Positions 27,287 to 36,371 of a DNA stretch of 64,000 nt are shown here, piece by piece; the first letter of the stretch is position 1, and each line of letters begins with the position of its first letter. The notes under the pieces were generated by a model, which saw only the letters and a program-made list of their open reading frames with translations, did not search any database and was not told where the DNA came from. Source of the stretch: Alphaproteobacteria bacterium (GTDB taxonomy: Bacteria > Pseudomonadota > Alphaproteobacteria > UBA9655); contig JACDGE010000001.1 of assembly GCA_013815465.1 (NCBI GenBank), positions 1 through 64,000 on the forward strand, written 5' to 3'. The position numbers were made by a program, and so were the translations under genes.

Positions 27287-27510
27287 ATACAGTGAAAAGA
27301 GATAAGACAGGCGATAGACTACTCAGAGGAGCGTTATCCACATTACAAAACATTTACTCCTATCTCTGGGGTTATGGGGCTATTCAGAATGCGTACATCC
27401 AATCTTATGGAGGGATTACTACATTTCTTTCCTTGACTCTTTCTTTTTTCGTACTATATAAATAATACATTAAAATTATTCATCAATAATAATTGTTGCG
27501 GAGAGAACCA

Positions 27511-29217
27511 ATGAACCCATCCCGTTTTACTTTTCTGTCTCAAGTATGGACCCATCTTATTCGCCCCTATTGGACATCGAGTGATCGTTGGATTGCCTTA
27601 GCCCTTCTGGGCGGACATTTGGTTTTTATGGGTGCTTATATTGCGCTTACGGTACGCTTCAATTACTGGCACAATGACGTTTTTACAGCCCTTCAGGAGC
27701 TTAATGGAAAGGTATTCTTTAATTTATTGGGAATATTTTCAATACTCGCATTTTTTTCAATTTCCGTTTTCATTACAAAATTCTATTTTCTGCAGGTTCT
27801 AGAAATCCGGTGGAGGAAATGGATGGTCCACCATCATCTAGACTGCTGGATGAAAGATCGACGCTACTATGCCCTACAGCTGAAAGGAAATGGGTCGGAC
27901 AACCCTGACCAACGTATTGCAGAAGATACTCATCAGTTTATTGATAAAACGTTGTCTCTCACACTGGGTGTTTTCCAGCAAGCCATCACCCTTTTATCCT
28001 TCCTCGGTATTTTATGGTCCCTTTCTGGAACCCTTCATATTCCTCTTGGAAGCTATACCCTTTCTATACCTGGTTACATGTGCTGGGGGGCGATTCTTTA
28101 TGCCATTTGTGGTAGTTTTTTCAGTTATTATTTGGGACGGCCTCTCATTCGCCTTAGCTATGAATATGAAAAACGAGAAGCTGATTTTCGCTATAGTTTG
28201 GTGCGCTTTCGGGAAAACATGGAACCCATTGCTCTATATGAGGGAGAAGCTCAAGAAAAACAGATCTTTTCTTCGCGCGTGAACCAAATTATTGAGAACT
28301 CTTACATGATTCTTAAGCGTATGATGACCATTAACGTGTGGAACAATTTTTATAATCAAGTGAATGGAGTTTTCCCCTTACTTCTTGCAGCACCTCGGCT
28401 TTTTGCTAAAGAACTCACGTTTGGAGGATTGATGCAAATCTTAGACGCCTTTAGGCATGTCAGTCACGCTCTTGCCTTTTTTGTTGATAATTATCCCAGT
28501 ATTGCGAGCTGGCGGGCAACGACGAATCGTCTTTTAGAGTTCAAACAAAGTCTGGAGGGCTTCTCACCATCGCCTCTGACGCATACCACTCATGATAAAG
28601 AAGAGGTTCATGTTGTCTGTGAAACAATTTCTCTGCCTCATGGCGCCATTTTAAATGAAAACATTAACTTGATTTTCAGAAAGGGCGAACACACCATCAT
28701 TACAGGTCCCACAGGAATTGGGAAAAGCACGTTAGCGCGGGTGATTGCGGGCCTATGGACCTATGGAAAGGGGGAAATTCGTCTACCCTCTTCATCCTTC
28801 CTCTTTCTTCCTCAGAAGCCATATATGCCCTTGGGAAGCTTGAAAGCGGCCCTCAACTATCCGGGATCCGGAGGATCAGTGAAGGAGACGGAGGATGTTT
28901 TGGTTGCTGTTGGACTGGCTCCTTTTATCGATCGTTTGGAAGAAGTCAACGATTGGGCCCGGGTGTTGTCCTTGGGCGAGCAACAACGCATCGCGATTGC
29001 CCGTACCCTACTGGCCAAGCCCCAGTGGCTCTTTCTGGATGAAGCCACTTCTGCCATGGGTGAAGCCTCCGAGGCTCAGCTTTATCGTGCTCTGAAGGCC
29101 GCTCTTCCGGATACAACCCTTATTTCCGTTGGCCATCGAGAAAGCCTAAAGCCCCTTCACGACCGGGAAATTCGTTTAGAGAGTGGATCCTCTTATTGGG
29201 AAGCGGCAGTGGCTTAG
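27511..29217 (+). CDS. BacA/SbmA-like ABC transporter with fused ATPase domain
   Basis: A 568-residue half-transporter of the ABCD/YddA type, a fusion of an SbmA/BacA-like membrane domain (about 30–320) and an ATPase. NYWHNDVFTALQ and the WRKWM segment are typical of the family. Walker A is GPTGIGKST, the signature LSLGEQQRIAIA, Walker B WLFLDEATSAM and the switch His in SVGHRES. Relatives carry antimicrobial peptides, vitamin B12 or very-long-chain acyl groups. I chose ATG 27511, with GGAGA upstream. A BacA-type importer of host peptides would suit an intracellular symbiont, but that is inference. Confidence 0.88.
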   Translation: MNPSRFTFLSQVWTHLIRPYWTSSDRWIALALLGGHLVFMGAYIALTVRFNYWHNDVFTALQELNGKVFFNLLGIFSILAFFSISVFITKFYFLQVLEIRWRKWMVHHHLDCWMKDRRYYALQLKGNGSDNPDQRIAEDTHQFIDKTLSLTLGVFQQAITLLSFLGILWSLSGTLHIPLGSYTLSIPGYMCWGAILYAICGSFFSYYLGRPLIRLSYEYEKREADFRYSLVRFRENMEPIALYEGEAQEKQIFSSRVNQIIENSYMILKRMMTINVWNNFYNQVNGVFPLLLAAPRLFAKELTFGGLMQILDAFRHVSHALAFFVDNYPSIASWRATTNRLLEFKQSLEGFSPSPLTHTTHDKEEVHVVCETISLPHGAILNENINLIFRKGEHTIITGPTGIGKSTLARVIAGLWTYGKGEIRLPSSSFLFLPQKPYMPLGSLKAALNYPGSGGSVKETEDVLVAVGLAPFIDRLEEVNDWARVLSLGEQQRIAIARTLLAKPQWLFLDEATSAMGEASEAQLYRALKAALPDTTLISVGHRESLKPLHDREIRLESGSSYWEAAVA

Positions 29218-29265
29218 CACGTTAAAACGCCCCTAATTTTGGATAAAATGTAATGAGTTCCAACC

Positions 29266-29438
29266 TACTGGCGTCATTCCCGCGAAGGCGGGAACCCAGA
29301 AAAATCTATGAGTTACATTAAAATTTTTTCATATGAACTCATCGCTCACTTAAGCTCAGATTCTGTTATTAGAGCCGTAAAAATAAAAATTTTTGGATCA
29401 ACCCGTTCCTAGGTTCCCGCCTTCGCGGGAATGACGCC
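29266..29438. repeat. REP-like composite element (173 bp)
   Basis: GGCGTCATTCCCGCGAAGGC (with its own palindrome GCGAAGGCGGGAACCC) opens the element and AGGTTCCCGCCTTCGCGGGA, then ATGACGCCC, closes it in the opposite sense. The AT-rich interior carries no ORF. It separates the ABC transporter from RNA copy B. Confidence 0.7.
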
Positions 29439-29496
29439 CGTAGGGCGGAAAGAATGATGCTCACAGGCAATGAAGTTCCCTATTTAAAACTATGGT

Positions 29497-29544
29497 TAAA
29501 ACACGTAAGAGATCCCAAGAAAATTTTTCTCGGAATCCCTTACG
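29497..29544 (-). terminator. Rho-independent terminator of RNA copy B
   Basis: On the minus strand CGTAAGGGATTCCGAG pairs with TTGGGATCTCTTACG and is followed by TGTTTT. Confidence 0.65.
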
Positions 29545-29877
29545 TCCCACGACCCAAAGCCATGACCTCTTCTCCTGCCATAAGCAGCTCTTACTCTATC
29601 CGCGAGCTTTTACACCACCAACCACGCCTCATATGACTCCACCTTGAGCTCAAGAATGAAGACAATTAGATGGATCCTTAAAGCCATGAACCAGGGCCGA
29701 AGGGCCAGGGAGGCAAGTTCATAGGCGAACGAAGGACATCTCCTTGCTTTTCTTCTGGATAGGAGTTGAAAAAATCTACTTATGTAGGTAACTTGGTCAT
29801 AGCCCGGTTTCTCCTTACGCTGTTAAGGGTTATCGTGGTTAGTCGCACACGGATCTAGTGAATCTGTGTGCGGCGTC
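29497..29877 (-). ncRNA. Candidate structured RNA, copy B (~380 nt)
   Basis: The inverted homologue of copy A (13997–14370), reading leftward. Conserved blocks: CCACGATAACCCTTAA, AAGGAGAA, TATCCAGAAGAAAAGCAAGG, ATGAGGCGTGGTTG. The first hairpin here pairs CGCACAC with GTGTGCG, unlike copy A's sequence but in the same place, and the short AAGGA/TCCTT hairpin is kept with a different loop length. A six-codon ORF (MTKLPT) matches copy A's (MPRLLT) in position and length. No gene is encoded downstream on this strand before the convergent ABC gene, so it cannot be a leader of one. It stands as an independent RNA. Confidence 0.6.
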
Positions 29878-29883
29878 GAGGGC

Positions 29884-29911
29884 AGTATAGCACGATGATA
29901 TTTAAGGTCAA
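29884..29911 (-). promoter_or_regulatory. Promoter of candidate RNA copy B
   Basis: On the minus strand, TTGACC (29906–29911) and TATACT (29884–29889) with a 16-bp spacer, the same boxes and spacing as copy A. Confidence 0.7.
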
Positions 29912-30023
29912 ATCTCTTTTTTCATGCGGGAGTGGCCTTAGGCCTAATGATTATACCTCTAGTCACAAATTTAGAATCTCTATAAGATGGGTTCAATTCT
30001 TTAGAAATAAACGGATAAGAATT

Positions 30024-30839
30024 ATGACGAAAAAACCTTACATTATTGTTCTTGGAAATGAAAAGGGAGGCACAGGAAAATCAACTGTCAGTATGCATGT
30101 CATTATCAGCTTGCTGCGCATGGGATTTTCTGTAGGAAGCATTGACGTGGATGCCCGTCAAGGAACGCTCTCTCGTTACTTGGATAATCGCAAAGAATAT
30201 TCGGGAAAGATGGCTAATCCCTTGCCGATTTCTGAGCATATTCCTCTTTTGCCCAGCCAACATCCGATAAGAGAAGAAGCAGTTAAGGAAGATCAGGGTA
30301 ATCTTGAAAAAGCCCTGGCTCAGCTGTCATCGAATCGATTTATTCTGATTGATACACCAGGAAGTGACTCACCGCTTTCTCGGGCCGCCCACAGTGTCGC
30401 GGATACGCTGATTACGCCCATAAATGACAGCTTTATTGATCTTGATATGCTTGTACGGCTTAAAAGTGACACTTTAGACATTCTAAGGCCAAGTACCTAT
30501 GCGGAAATGGTGTGGGAACAGAAAAAGCAGCGCGCCATACGGGATCAAGGTTCTATTGAGTGGATTGTGTTGAGGAACCGGTTGAGTAGCATTAGCGCAC
30601 GTAACAAACAGCAAATGGAAGACATTGTTAAAGCTCTTTCTAAACGCATCGGCTTTCGCTATGTAGCAGGCTTTGGCGAGCGGGTGATTTTTCGTGAGCT
30701 CTTTTTGTCCGGCCTTACAGTTCTCGATTTAGAAGAGTGCAAGATGCCCATGACCCTCTCTCACGTCTCTGCTAAGCAAGAGTTGCGGAATCTTATTCAA
30801 ATGATTCAACTGCCTGATGTGGAAAGGCTTGCAGCGTGA
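30024..30839 (+). CDS. mipZ: MipZ-like division-plane ATPase
   Basis: A 271-residue ParA/MinD superfamily ATPase that in Caulobacter forms a gradient from the ParB–origin complexes and blocks FtsZ near the poles. The deviant Walker A KGGTGKST is at ~13–20, the A' motif VDARQG and Walker B LIDTPGSDSPLS follow, and the RNRLSS...NKQQM block is typical of MipZ. I chose ATG 30024, since the longer reading (from 29868) runs through the promoter of RNA copy B. MipZ with PopZ and the origin in one window gives a chromosome-segregation neighbourhood. Confidence 0.9.
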   Translation: MTKKPYIIVLGNEKGGTGKSTVSMHVIISLLRMGFSVGSIDVDARQGTLSRYLDNRKEYSGKMANPLPISEHIPLLPSQHPIREEAVKEDQGNLEKALAQLSSNRFILIDTPGSDSPLSRAAHSVADTLITPINDSFIDLDMLVRLKSDTLDILRPSTYAEMVWEQKKQRAIRDQGSIEWIVLRNRLSSISARNKQQMEDIVKALSKRIGFRYVAGFGERVIFRELFLSGLTVLDLEECKMPMTLSHVSAKQELRNLIQMIQLPDVERLAA

Positions 30840-30882
30840 AGAGAGAATCTCTTCGGATTTCACGACTTGAAAGGCGAGGAGA

Positions 30883-31305
30883 ATGGCTTATCTTTTTCTA
30901 GGAGCTTTCGGATTTATCCTCCTCATCCTTCTCTTGCAAAAGTTGGAGCATGCTGAGACCAAGCTCCTTGTCCAGACCCTCAAATGGACCCTTGTGGGAG
31001 TATTGGTTCTCTCGGTTTTTTATCTGACCCTGGTGGGTCGTTTACTCCATGTGGCAGCTCTCGTTGCTCTTCTCGTTATTTTGCTTAAGAAAGATGTGCA
31101 TTCTTGGGTGCAGAAAAAGCCACCTCCTCCCGCCCTTCCCTCTCCCATGACGAAAAAAGAGGCTTGTGCTCTCCTCAAAGTCGACCTCAATGCTAGCGTT
31201 GAAGAAATTGAGGCTGCCTATAAAAAGCAGAAGCCAAAAGATTCAACCAAGCGGGATCGTCTTGCGCAAGCGAGGGATGTTTTGTTGAAGGGGAAGACCC
31301 GGTAG
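30883..31305 (+). CDS. Membrane-anchored J-like domain protein
   Basis: 140 residues. Three hydrophobic stretches (about 2–20, 34–52, 55–68) precede a Pro-rich hinge and a C-terminal J-like domain. That domain starts TKKEACALLKVDLNASVEE, in the style of the TIM14/DjlC type, but the HPD motif needed to stimulate DnaK ATPase is missing (the loop reads KKQKPKDS). It may therefore be a J-like regulator, as the eukaryotic TIM16 is of TIM14. It lies 43 bp after mipZ, a neighbourhood also seen in Caulobacter. Confidence 0.7.
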   Translation: MAYLFLGAFGFILLILLLQKLEHAETKLLVQTLKWTLVGVLVLSVFYLTLVGRLLHVAALVALLVILLKKDVHSWVQKKPPPPALPSPMTKKEACALLKVDLNASVEEIEAAYKKQKPKDSTKRDRLAQARDVLLKGKTR

Positions 31306-31447
31306 TCAGTAGTCATAAAACGGTTGAAGGCCTGGATTAACCATTCTGTAATAATAATCTGTTAGATTGAGATTAAGACTGTGAGCTAACATTATCTGTT
31401 AAGCGCAATCTGTCAACCTTAATTGAAAAACTGAAAGAGAAAGAAAC

Positions 31448-31771
31448 ATGTCAAAGAAATTTTCCCATGCCTTAATTCTAGGACTCTGTTCCTATGGAAG
31501 TTTAGGTGCGAGTCTCATACCTACCAATGCAGGCGCTGTAGAGGAACAGTTCGGTTACATCTATTGTGGGCCCCGAAGCCTGCTGCACATGGAGGGGGCG
31601 CCTGGTCGACCAGATATGCTCGCGTCCCCAGATGTCGCCAAAAATATTTGTGATGAAGTGTGCGCCTCGACCAATAGTAACCTAAAATACTTCGGGGAGT
31701 ATGATTGTGGAAAGATGGCCCAGTTTGCCAATTGTTCTTCAAAGTGTGCGTGTAAATGCAGTCCGAGTTAG
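31448..31771 (+). CDS. Small secreted Cys-rich protein
   Basis: A 107-residue protein of no recognised family. A signal peptide of ~30 residues ends near NAGA; the mature ~78 residues carry eight cysteines, four of them packed in the C-terminal CSSKCACKC. A purine-rich ribosome site (GAAAGAGAAAG) precedes the ATG. It stands alone between the J-like gene and the redoxin. Exported and disulfide-bonded is the inference. Confidence 0.7.
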   Translation: MSKKFSHALILGLCSYGSLGASLIPTNAGAVEEQFGYIYCGPRSLLHMEGAPGRPDMLASPDVAKNICDEVCASTNSNLKYFGEYDCGKMAQFANCSSKCACKCSPS

Positions 31772-31858
31772 TAAAGCTCTTCCACTGACGTCAGGTTGTT
31801 TAACCAATTCTTCACCCTCCTCCCGTATTATTTCTCCTATTAAAAAGGAGGAACACTC

Positions 31859-32473
31859 ATGCGCACAGATATAAAAGTCGGGGCCTTATTCCCAGATTAT
31901 GAATTACCAGATCATACGAATACAAAGCGGAAGCTCTCTCAACTTCAGGGAATGGATCCCATGGTTATTATGTTAGGGAGGGGAATTTATTGCCCGAAGG
32001 ATAGACAACAACTGCGCCAATTGGTTGATTTTTCCTCCCAAATGGATGTGGGATTCTCCCGCATAGTTTACATTAATTGCGACAATCTAATCTTAAGCAA
32101 TGACTTGCGGTTGGGGATGGGTGCCCACTGGCCCTTTTTGCGGGATGAGAACCGGACTATTATGCATGATCTTGAGATCCAAGAATACACCGATCCCCAT
32201 AATAACCCTATGATTCCTCACACATTCGTTCTTGAGCCTGGCTTAAAGATTTACAAAATATACAATGGCTATTGGTACTGGGGCCGCCCTTCGATGGCCG
32301 AACTTCATCAGGATTTACGGGATATTACCATGAAATGTCGTTATGACTTCAAGATCGACACAATCGAAATGCGCGCCCAATGGGAACGCAATGAACGGGA
32401 TAATTTTTATCCTTACGGGAAAAGCTGGGAAGAGGTTTTTATCCGCATGGCAGGGGATGTGGATAAGTTTTAG
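31859..32473 (+). CDS. Redoxin (AhpC/TSA-like) domain protein
   Basis: A 204-residue thioredoxin-fold protein without a signal peptide. The opening IKVGALFPDYELPDHTN is that of peroxiredoxin-like proteins and a single cysteine sits at the expected peroxidatic place (GRGIYCPKDRQQLRQL, ~41–56). IPHTFVLEPGLKIYKIYNGY matches the cis-Pro strand. The C-terminal ~50 residues are unlike typical peroxiredoxins and rich in Trp, Arg and Tyr. Enzymatic activity is not certain. AAAGGAGGAA before ATG 31859 makes a strong ribosome site. Confidence 0.75.
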   Translation: MRTDIKVGALFPDYELPDHTNTKRKLSQLQGMDPMVIMLGRGIYCPKDRQQLRQLVDFSSQMDVGFSRIVYINCDNLILSNDLRLGMGAHWPFLRDENRTIMHDLEIQEYTDPHNNPMIPHTFVLEPGLKIYKIYNGYWYWGRPSMAELHQDLRDITMKCRYDFKIDTIEMRAQWERNERDNFYPYGKSWEEVFIRMAGDVDKF

Positions 32474-32627
32474 GGGTACATCATTTCGAGTCTCTTCCCG
32501 CCGAGGTGGGGACCAGGACGAAGCCATCCAGACCCTTTAAAAATCTGGATTTCTTCGCGCCGCTCCCAATGATCTCCGGTGCTGTAAATGAGTAAAATCG
32601 AAAGGGCCGTTGTACGAGCGGTGTCGA

Positions 32628-34448
32628 TTACACCTTCGTACGATCCGCCCGTTTCCGTGCATTGGGATCAAGCAGCGCCTTTCTCAAGCGAAGTGATTTA
32701 GGTGTCACTTCCACCAACTCATCATTTTCAATATAAGCAATGGCTTGTTCCAGCGTCATCAAGCGAGGAGGCGTGAGACGCACGTTCTCTTCCTTACCGG
32801 AAACACGGAAGTTTGTAAGCTGCTTTGCTTTGAGCACATTGACTTCCAAATCATTGTCCCTTGTGTGTTCACCAATAATCATGCCTTCATAGACGGGCGT
32901 TCCAGGCGTGATAAACATAATCCCCCGATCATCCAGCCCCCCTAGCGCATAGGTAACAGCGTTACCGGTGGCATTGGAAATCAAGACCCCATTCCGTCGT
33001 CCACCAATAGGGCCTTTGTAAGGCCCATAGCTATGGAAGAGGCGGCTCATGATGCCTGTCCCGCGGGTATCTGTCATAAATTCGCCTTGATAGCCGATAA
33101 GGCCACGAGAAGGGGCAATGAACGTAATACGGGTTTTTCCGCCACCGGAAGGACGCATATCGTTCATCTCGCCTTTGCGTAGCCCCATCTTTTCCACCAC
33201 AATTCCTGTGAACTCATCATCCACATCGATTTGGGTTTCTTCCATGGGTTCAAGGGTTTGTCCCGTTGCTTCATCTGTTTTATAGAGAACGCGCGGCCGT
33301 CCAATGGCCATCTCAAATCCTTCACGTCGCATGGTTTCAATCAAAACGCCGAGTTGAAGCTCACCGCGCCCCGCCACTTCGAACGCGTCCGTTGATTGAG
33401 TTTCGCTTACTTTAATGGACACATTGCTTTCCGCTTCCATCATCAATCGGTCACGAATGAGGCGAGAGGTGACTTTTTTGCCTTCTTTCCCCGCATAAGG
33501 GGAATCATTAACACAAAATGTCATGGCCAACGTAGGAGGATCAATGGGTTGGGAATGGATAGGCTCAGTCACTTCAGGGGCACAGATGGTATCCGCAACA
33601 GTCGCCTTCGCAAATCCAGCCACCGCGATGATATCGCCAGCTTCTGCCTCTTGAATCGGAAGCCGCTCCAATCCCCGAAACGCGAGAATCTTTGTCAGAC
33701 GGGTCTGCTCTAAAATATTTCCTTCACGTCCTAAAGCTTTGACAGCCATGTTCATGGTTGCTTTGCCACTCAGAATTCGGCCCGTTAAAATACGTCCCAA
33801 ATAGGCATCAGATTCAAGGGTTGTAACCAACATGGAAAAGGGCGCTTCCACATCCCCCTCTGCCATAGGTACATACTTCAGAATGGCATTAAAGAGGGGA
33901 GAGAGATCCGTCTTGGGATCATCCAAGTTTTCAATCGCCCATCCTTCTTTTGCAGAGGCATAAAGGGTTGGGAAATCCAGCTGTTCATCGGTGGCATCAA
34001 GGGCTGCGAAAAGGTCGAAAACTTCTTCATGAACTTCGTAAGGGCGCGCATCCGGCTTATCCGCCTTATTCACAACGACAATTGGCCTGAGGCCCAGACG
34101 CAGAGCTTTTGCGACCACAAATTTTGTTTGAGGCATGGGACCTTCAGAGGCATCAACAAGCACAAGAACCCCATCCACCATGGAAAGAATGCGCTCGACC
34201 TCACCACCAAAATCGGCGTGTCCAGGGGTGTCAACGATATTGAGGCGATGATCCTCCCAGAGAATGGACGTACATTTAGCCAAGATCGTAATGCCCCGCT
34301 CTTTTTCAAGCTCGTTGCTGTCCATGGCGCGCTCAGCAATACGCTGGTTATCACGATACACACCACTTTGGCGAAAGAGTGCATCCACAAGGGTGGTTTT
34401 ACCGTGATCCACGTGGGCGATGATGGCTAGATTTCGAATTGTACTCAT
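32628..34448 (-). CDS. typA: Ribosome-associated GTPase BipA/TypA
   Basis: A 606-residue translational GTPase of the elongation factor family that binds 70S ribosomes and aids assembly and stress adaptation. G1 is AHVDHGKTT (~11–19), G3 DTPGHADF, G4 NKADK, and the C-terminal BipA-specific domain is complete (ending [14 protein letters not shown]). The length is normal. No partner lies beside it. Confidence 0.96.
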   Translation of the reverse strand: MSTIRNLAIIAHVDHGKTTLVDALFRQSGVYRDNQRIAERAMDSNELEKERGITILAKCTSILWEDHRLNIVDTPGHADFGGEVERILSMVDGVLVLVDASEGPMPQTKFVVAKALRLGLRPIVVVNKADKPDARPYEVHEEVFDLFAALDATDEQLDFPTLYASAKEGWAIENLDDPKTDLSPLFNAILKYVPMAEGDVEAPFSMLVTTLESDAYLGRILTGRILSGKATMNMAVKALGREGNILEQTRLTKILAFRGLERLPIQEAEAGDIIAVAGFAKATVADTICAPEVTEPIHSQPIDPPTLAMTFCVNDSPYAGKEGKKVTSRLIRDRLMMEAESNVSIKVSETQSTDAFEVAGRGELQLGVLIETMRREGFEMAIGRPRVLYKTDEATGQTLEPMEETQIDVDDEFTGIVVEKMGLRKGEMNDMRPSGGGKTRITFIAPSRGLIGYQGEFMTDTRGTGIMSRLFHSYGPYKGPIGGRRNGVLISNATGNAVTYALGGLDDRGIMFITPGTPVYEGMIIGEHTRDNDLEVNVLKAKQLTNFRVSGKEENVRLTPPRLMTLEQAIAYIENDELVEVTPKSLRLRKALLDPNARKRADRTKV

Positions 34449-34662
34449 CTGAAGAACCTTTTTAAAAATTTGTTGGTGTATTTATTAATACATAGTAATT
34501 TTATTTTAGTATTTCAACTTTTATGTGCGACCGTCATAATAAAATTGCTATAGCGTTATAGTGCTATAGCATTTATTAGGTTTGGAAACAATCCCCGGTG
34601 AATTGCTGGAGACTCTGTGGGGGTGATTTAAGGCTTCAGTCGCCTCCCCAAAAAATATAAGC

Positions 34663-35109
34663 CTATAAGGCCTTCCTAATTTCATCCTTTAAAAGCGGAT
34701 GGCCCTCTTGTAAAAAGTCTTGAAGCCTTACGCGGATTTGATCGGTCAAGAGCTCTGGAGAGGCCTGGAGGACTAAGACAGCAACCAATACTTTCCCTGG
34801 TCTTTTCGGGTCCTGAAGCCAGTTTATGACAGGTTGCATTTCCAAAAAATCAGTGAGGAAAAGACCCCGACTTAATGTGTTTTGATCCTTAATAATATCT
34901 CTGATTTCGGCTTCTGATCCTGTATGGGTCATCAGATCGTCAAGCCGTTTGATATTGTTTATGGTGGCTGCAATCGTTCCTTTACGAACCTTCTCGCCTT
35001 TTAAAACAGCCCAATCTTCCTTACCAGGAAACACATCTGTGGCCGTTGTAGAATAGGCACTTTGTGTTGTTATGAGAGCTAGGGCAACGAATAATGCTTT
35101 GGTTTTCAT
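34663..35109 (-). CDS. Secreted 148-residue protein, paralogue 1
   Basis: No recognised family. A signal peptide (~1–20) precedes a helical, Leu-rich domain. The block VRKGTIAATINNI (~41–53) and the end HPLLKDEIRKAL match the neighbour encoded at 35134–35580, so the pair is a tandem duplication. It lies 24 bp after the neighbour, with a GGAGAA ribosome site before it, and is likely cotranscribed from the TetR-linked promoter. Soluble and exported is inferred; the function is unknown. Confidence 0.72.
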   Translation of the reverse strand: MKTKALFVALALITTQSAYSTTATDVFPGKEDWAVLKGEKVRKGTIAATINNIKRLDDLMTHTGSEAEIRDIIKDQNTLSRGLFLTDFLEMQPVINWLQDPKRPGKVLVAVLVLQASPELLTDQIRVRLQDFLQEGHPLLKDEIRKAL

Positions 35110-35133
35110 AGTAATTCTCCTATTAATTAATGG

Positions 35134-35580
35134 TTAAAGTAGTTTTGTGATCTCAGCTCTTAAAAGAGGAGCAACCGAGTGGGATAGGTGAGCAAGCTTT
35201 TCCTTGATCTCCCTAGTCATTTCCTGAGGAAACTGCTGTAGGTAAAGAACTCCAGCCATAATATTCCCAGGCTTATCTTCATCGTGGAACCAATCTGGCG
35301 CGAGAAAAGTATCAAAAACGCCCACCGCATTGAGTCCTATGATTGAATCACGTATATCGTTAATACATGAGAACACTTGAGGATCTGAATCACCGTCTTT
35401 TAAATGGGCATCCAAATACAGGGCGTTCTCAATGAGAGCCTTAATGGTTCCTTTTCTCACCTCTATGCCCTGGTGAGCAGAAGATTCCAAACCCTTTTCA
35501 AAAATTTGTTCAGCGGTTGTTGCCATAGTGGCACTTCCTGCTTGAACAAGAAGGGCGGTCATAAGTATATATTTTTTCAT
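35134..35580 (-). CDS. Secreted 148-residue protein, paralogue 2
   Basis: 148 residues, the promoter-proximal member of the pair. The signal peptide (KKYILMTALLVQAG) is cut near ATMATT. VRKGTIKALIEN and VAPLLRAEITKLL are shared with paralogue 1, and the middle differs. I chose ATG 35580, with AGAGGAAA upstream; the longer reading to 35871 crosses the promoter and the tetR start and is rejected. The divergent tetR gene and operators (35609–35688) suggest it is repressed until an inducer is present. Confidence 0.75.
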   Translation of the reverse strand: MKKYILMTALLVQAGSATMATTAEQIFEKGLESSAHQGIEVRKGTIKALIENALYLDAHLKDGDSDPQVFSCINDIRDSIIGLNAVGVFDTFLAPDWFHDEDKPGNIMAGVLYLQQFPQEMTREIKEKLAHLSHSVAPLLRAEITKLL

Positions 35581-35608
35581 CGTATTTCCTCTTAATTTTA
35601 AAAATTGA

Positions 35609-35700
35609 TTGAACGTTCGTTCAACTTCAATTACCGGTATATAAGGTCTTAAAACGGTTGTCAACAAAAAAATTGACCGAACGTTCAATTTATGTATAAT
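35609..35700. promoter_or_regulatory. Divergent promoters with two TetR-type operators
   Basis: Two similar palindromic sites, TTGAACGTTCGTTCAA (35609–35624) and TTGACCGAACGTTCAA (35673–35688), share the GAACGTTC core. Rightward promoter: TTGACC (35673–35678), TATAAT (35695–35700), spacer 16; operator 2 covers its -35. Leftward promoter: TTGACA (35659–35664, minus) and TATACC (35636–35641, minus), spacer 17; operator 1 lies just downstream of its -10. The arrangement predicts that TetR represses itself and the two secreted-protein genes. Confidence 0.8.
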
Positions 35701-35724
35701 TAAGGAAACAGTAGGAAAATTATA

Positions 35725-36360
35725 ATGAAAAAACAAAATGTTGAACATGCGACCGCTGAAAGAATTTTGGACGCCGCTCAAGAAATCTTTATTGCTAAAG
35801 GATTTGAGGGGTCCTCTATTAACGACATTGCAAATAAAGCAAAAATTAACAAGAGTCTGATTTATCATCATTTTTCTAATAAAGGCGATCTATGGAAAGC
35901 AGTAAAAAAGCATTTATTGCTAAAACATGTGGGAGATTTGAGTTTTGAAGTTAATTTTTCCATGGATTCTTTTAAGAGTTTTCTCGAAAGCTTCGTGACC
36001 ATGCGTTTTAAATTTTATGATAATAATCCGGATATTGTTCGCCTCATTACTTGGCAGCGCCTAGAAAATACAGAAGAGGACATTAGTGGGATTCAAGATA
36101 AAAAGTTTAGCTCTGTTGTCCCTCAAATAATAGAATTTCAACAAAAGGGGGAAGTCCGCGCAGACTTAGACCCAAAAATGATTAATTATCTTATTATGAG
36201 GACTGCTTCTATGGCGTTTATGGAAAAGCCTGACTTTTTTGAAGAACAAGAAGTTGAAGAAAATAAGAAAAAATTTTTAGAGTTGGTGATCGAAAGCCTA
36301 TATCTAGCTTTTTCAACTACAAATGCCCCCAAAGAAAATTACAAACCCAGAATTTATTGA
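35725..36360 (+). CDS. TetR family transcriptional regulator
   Basis: A 211-residue regulator. The N-terminal HTH includes ERILDAAQEIFIAKGFEGSS and INDIANKAKINKSLIYHHFS (~12–52), the family signature. The C-terminal ligand domain is helical and of unknown specificity; a WQRLE motif and an Asp/Glu-rich end are seen. AGGAAA precedes the ATG. It is divergent from the paired secreted 148-residue genes and most likely their repressor. The product may respond to a host or envelope signal, but nothing identifies it. Confidence 0.9.
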   Translation: MKKQNVEHATAERILDAAQEIFIAKGFEGSSINDIANKAKINKSLIYHHFSNKGDLWKAVKKHLLLKHVGDLSFEVNFSMDSFKSFLESFVTMRFKFYDNNPDIVRLITWQRLENTEEDISGIQDKKFSSVVPQIIEFQQKGEVRADLDPKMINYLIMRTASMAFMEKPDFFEEQEVEENKKKFLELVIESLYLAFSTTNAPKENYKPRIY

Positions 36361-36371
36361 TAAGGAGAGCC

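Noticed and set aside
27283-27465. 60-residue ORF starting in the hemJ stop
   Set aside because: GTG start without ribosome site, no family, hydrophobic tail in AT-rich intergenic DNA; looks like chance.
13997-29877. The inverted RNA pair as ends of a composite transposon
   Set aside because: The enclosed 15.5 kb is core genome with the origin, no transposase is present, and both copies carry promoters and terminators of their own.
29868-30023. N-terminal extension of mipZ from 29868
   Set aside because: The extension runs antisense through the promoter of RNA copy B and has no MipZ similarity; the Walker A region starts properly at ATG 30024.
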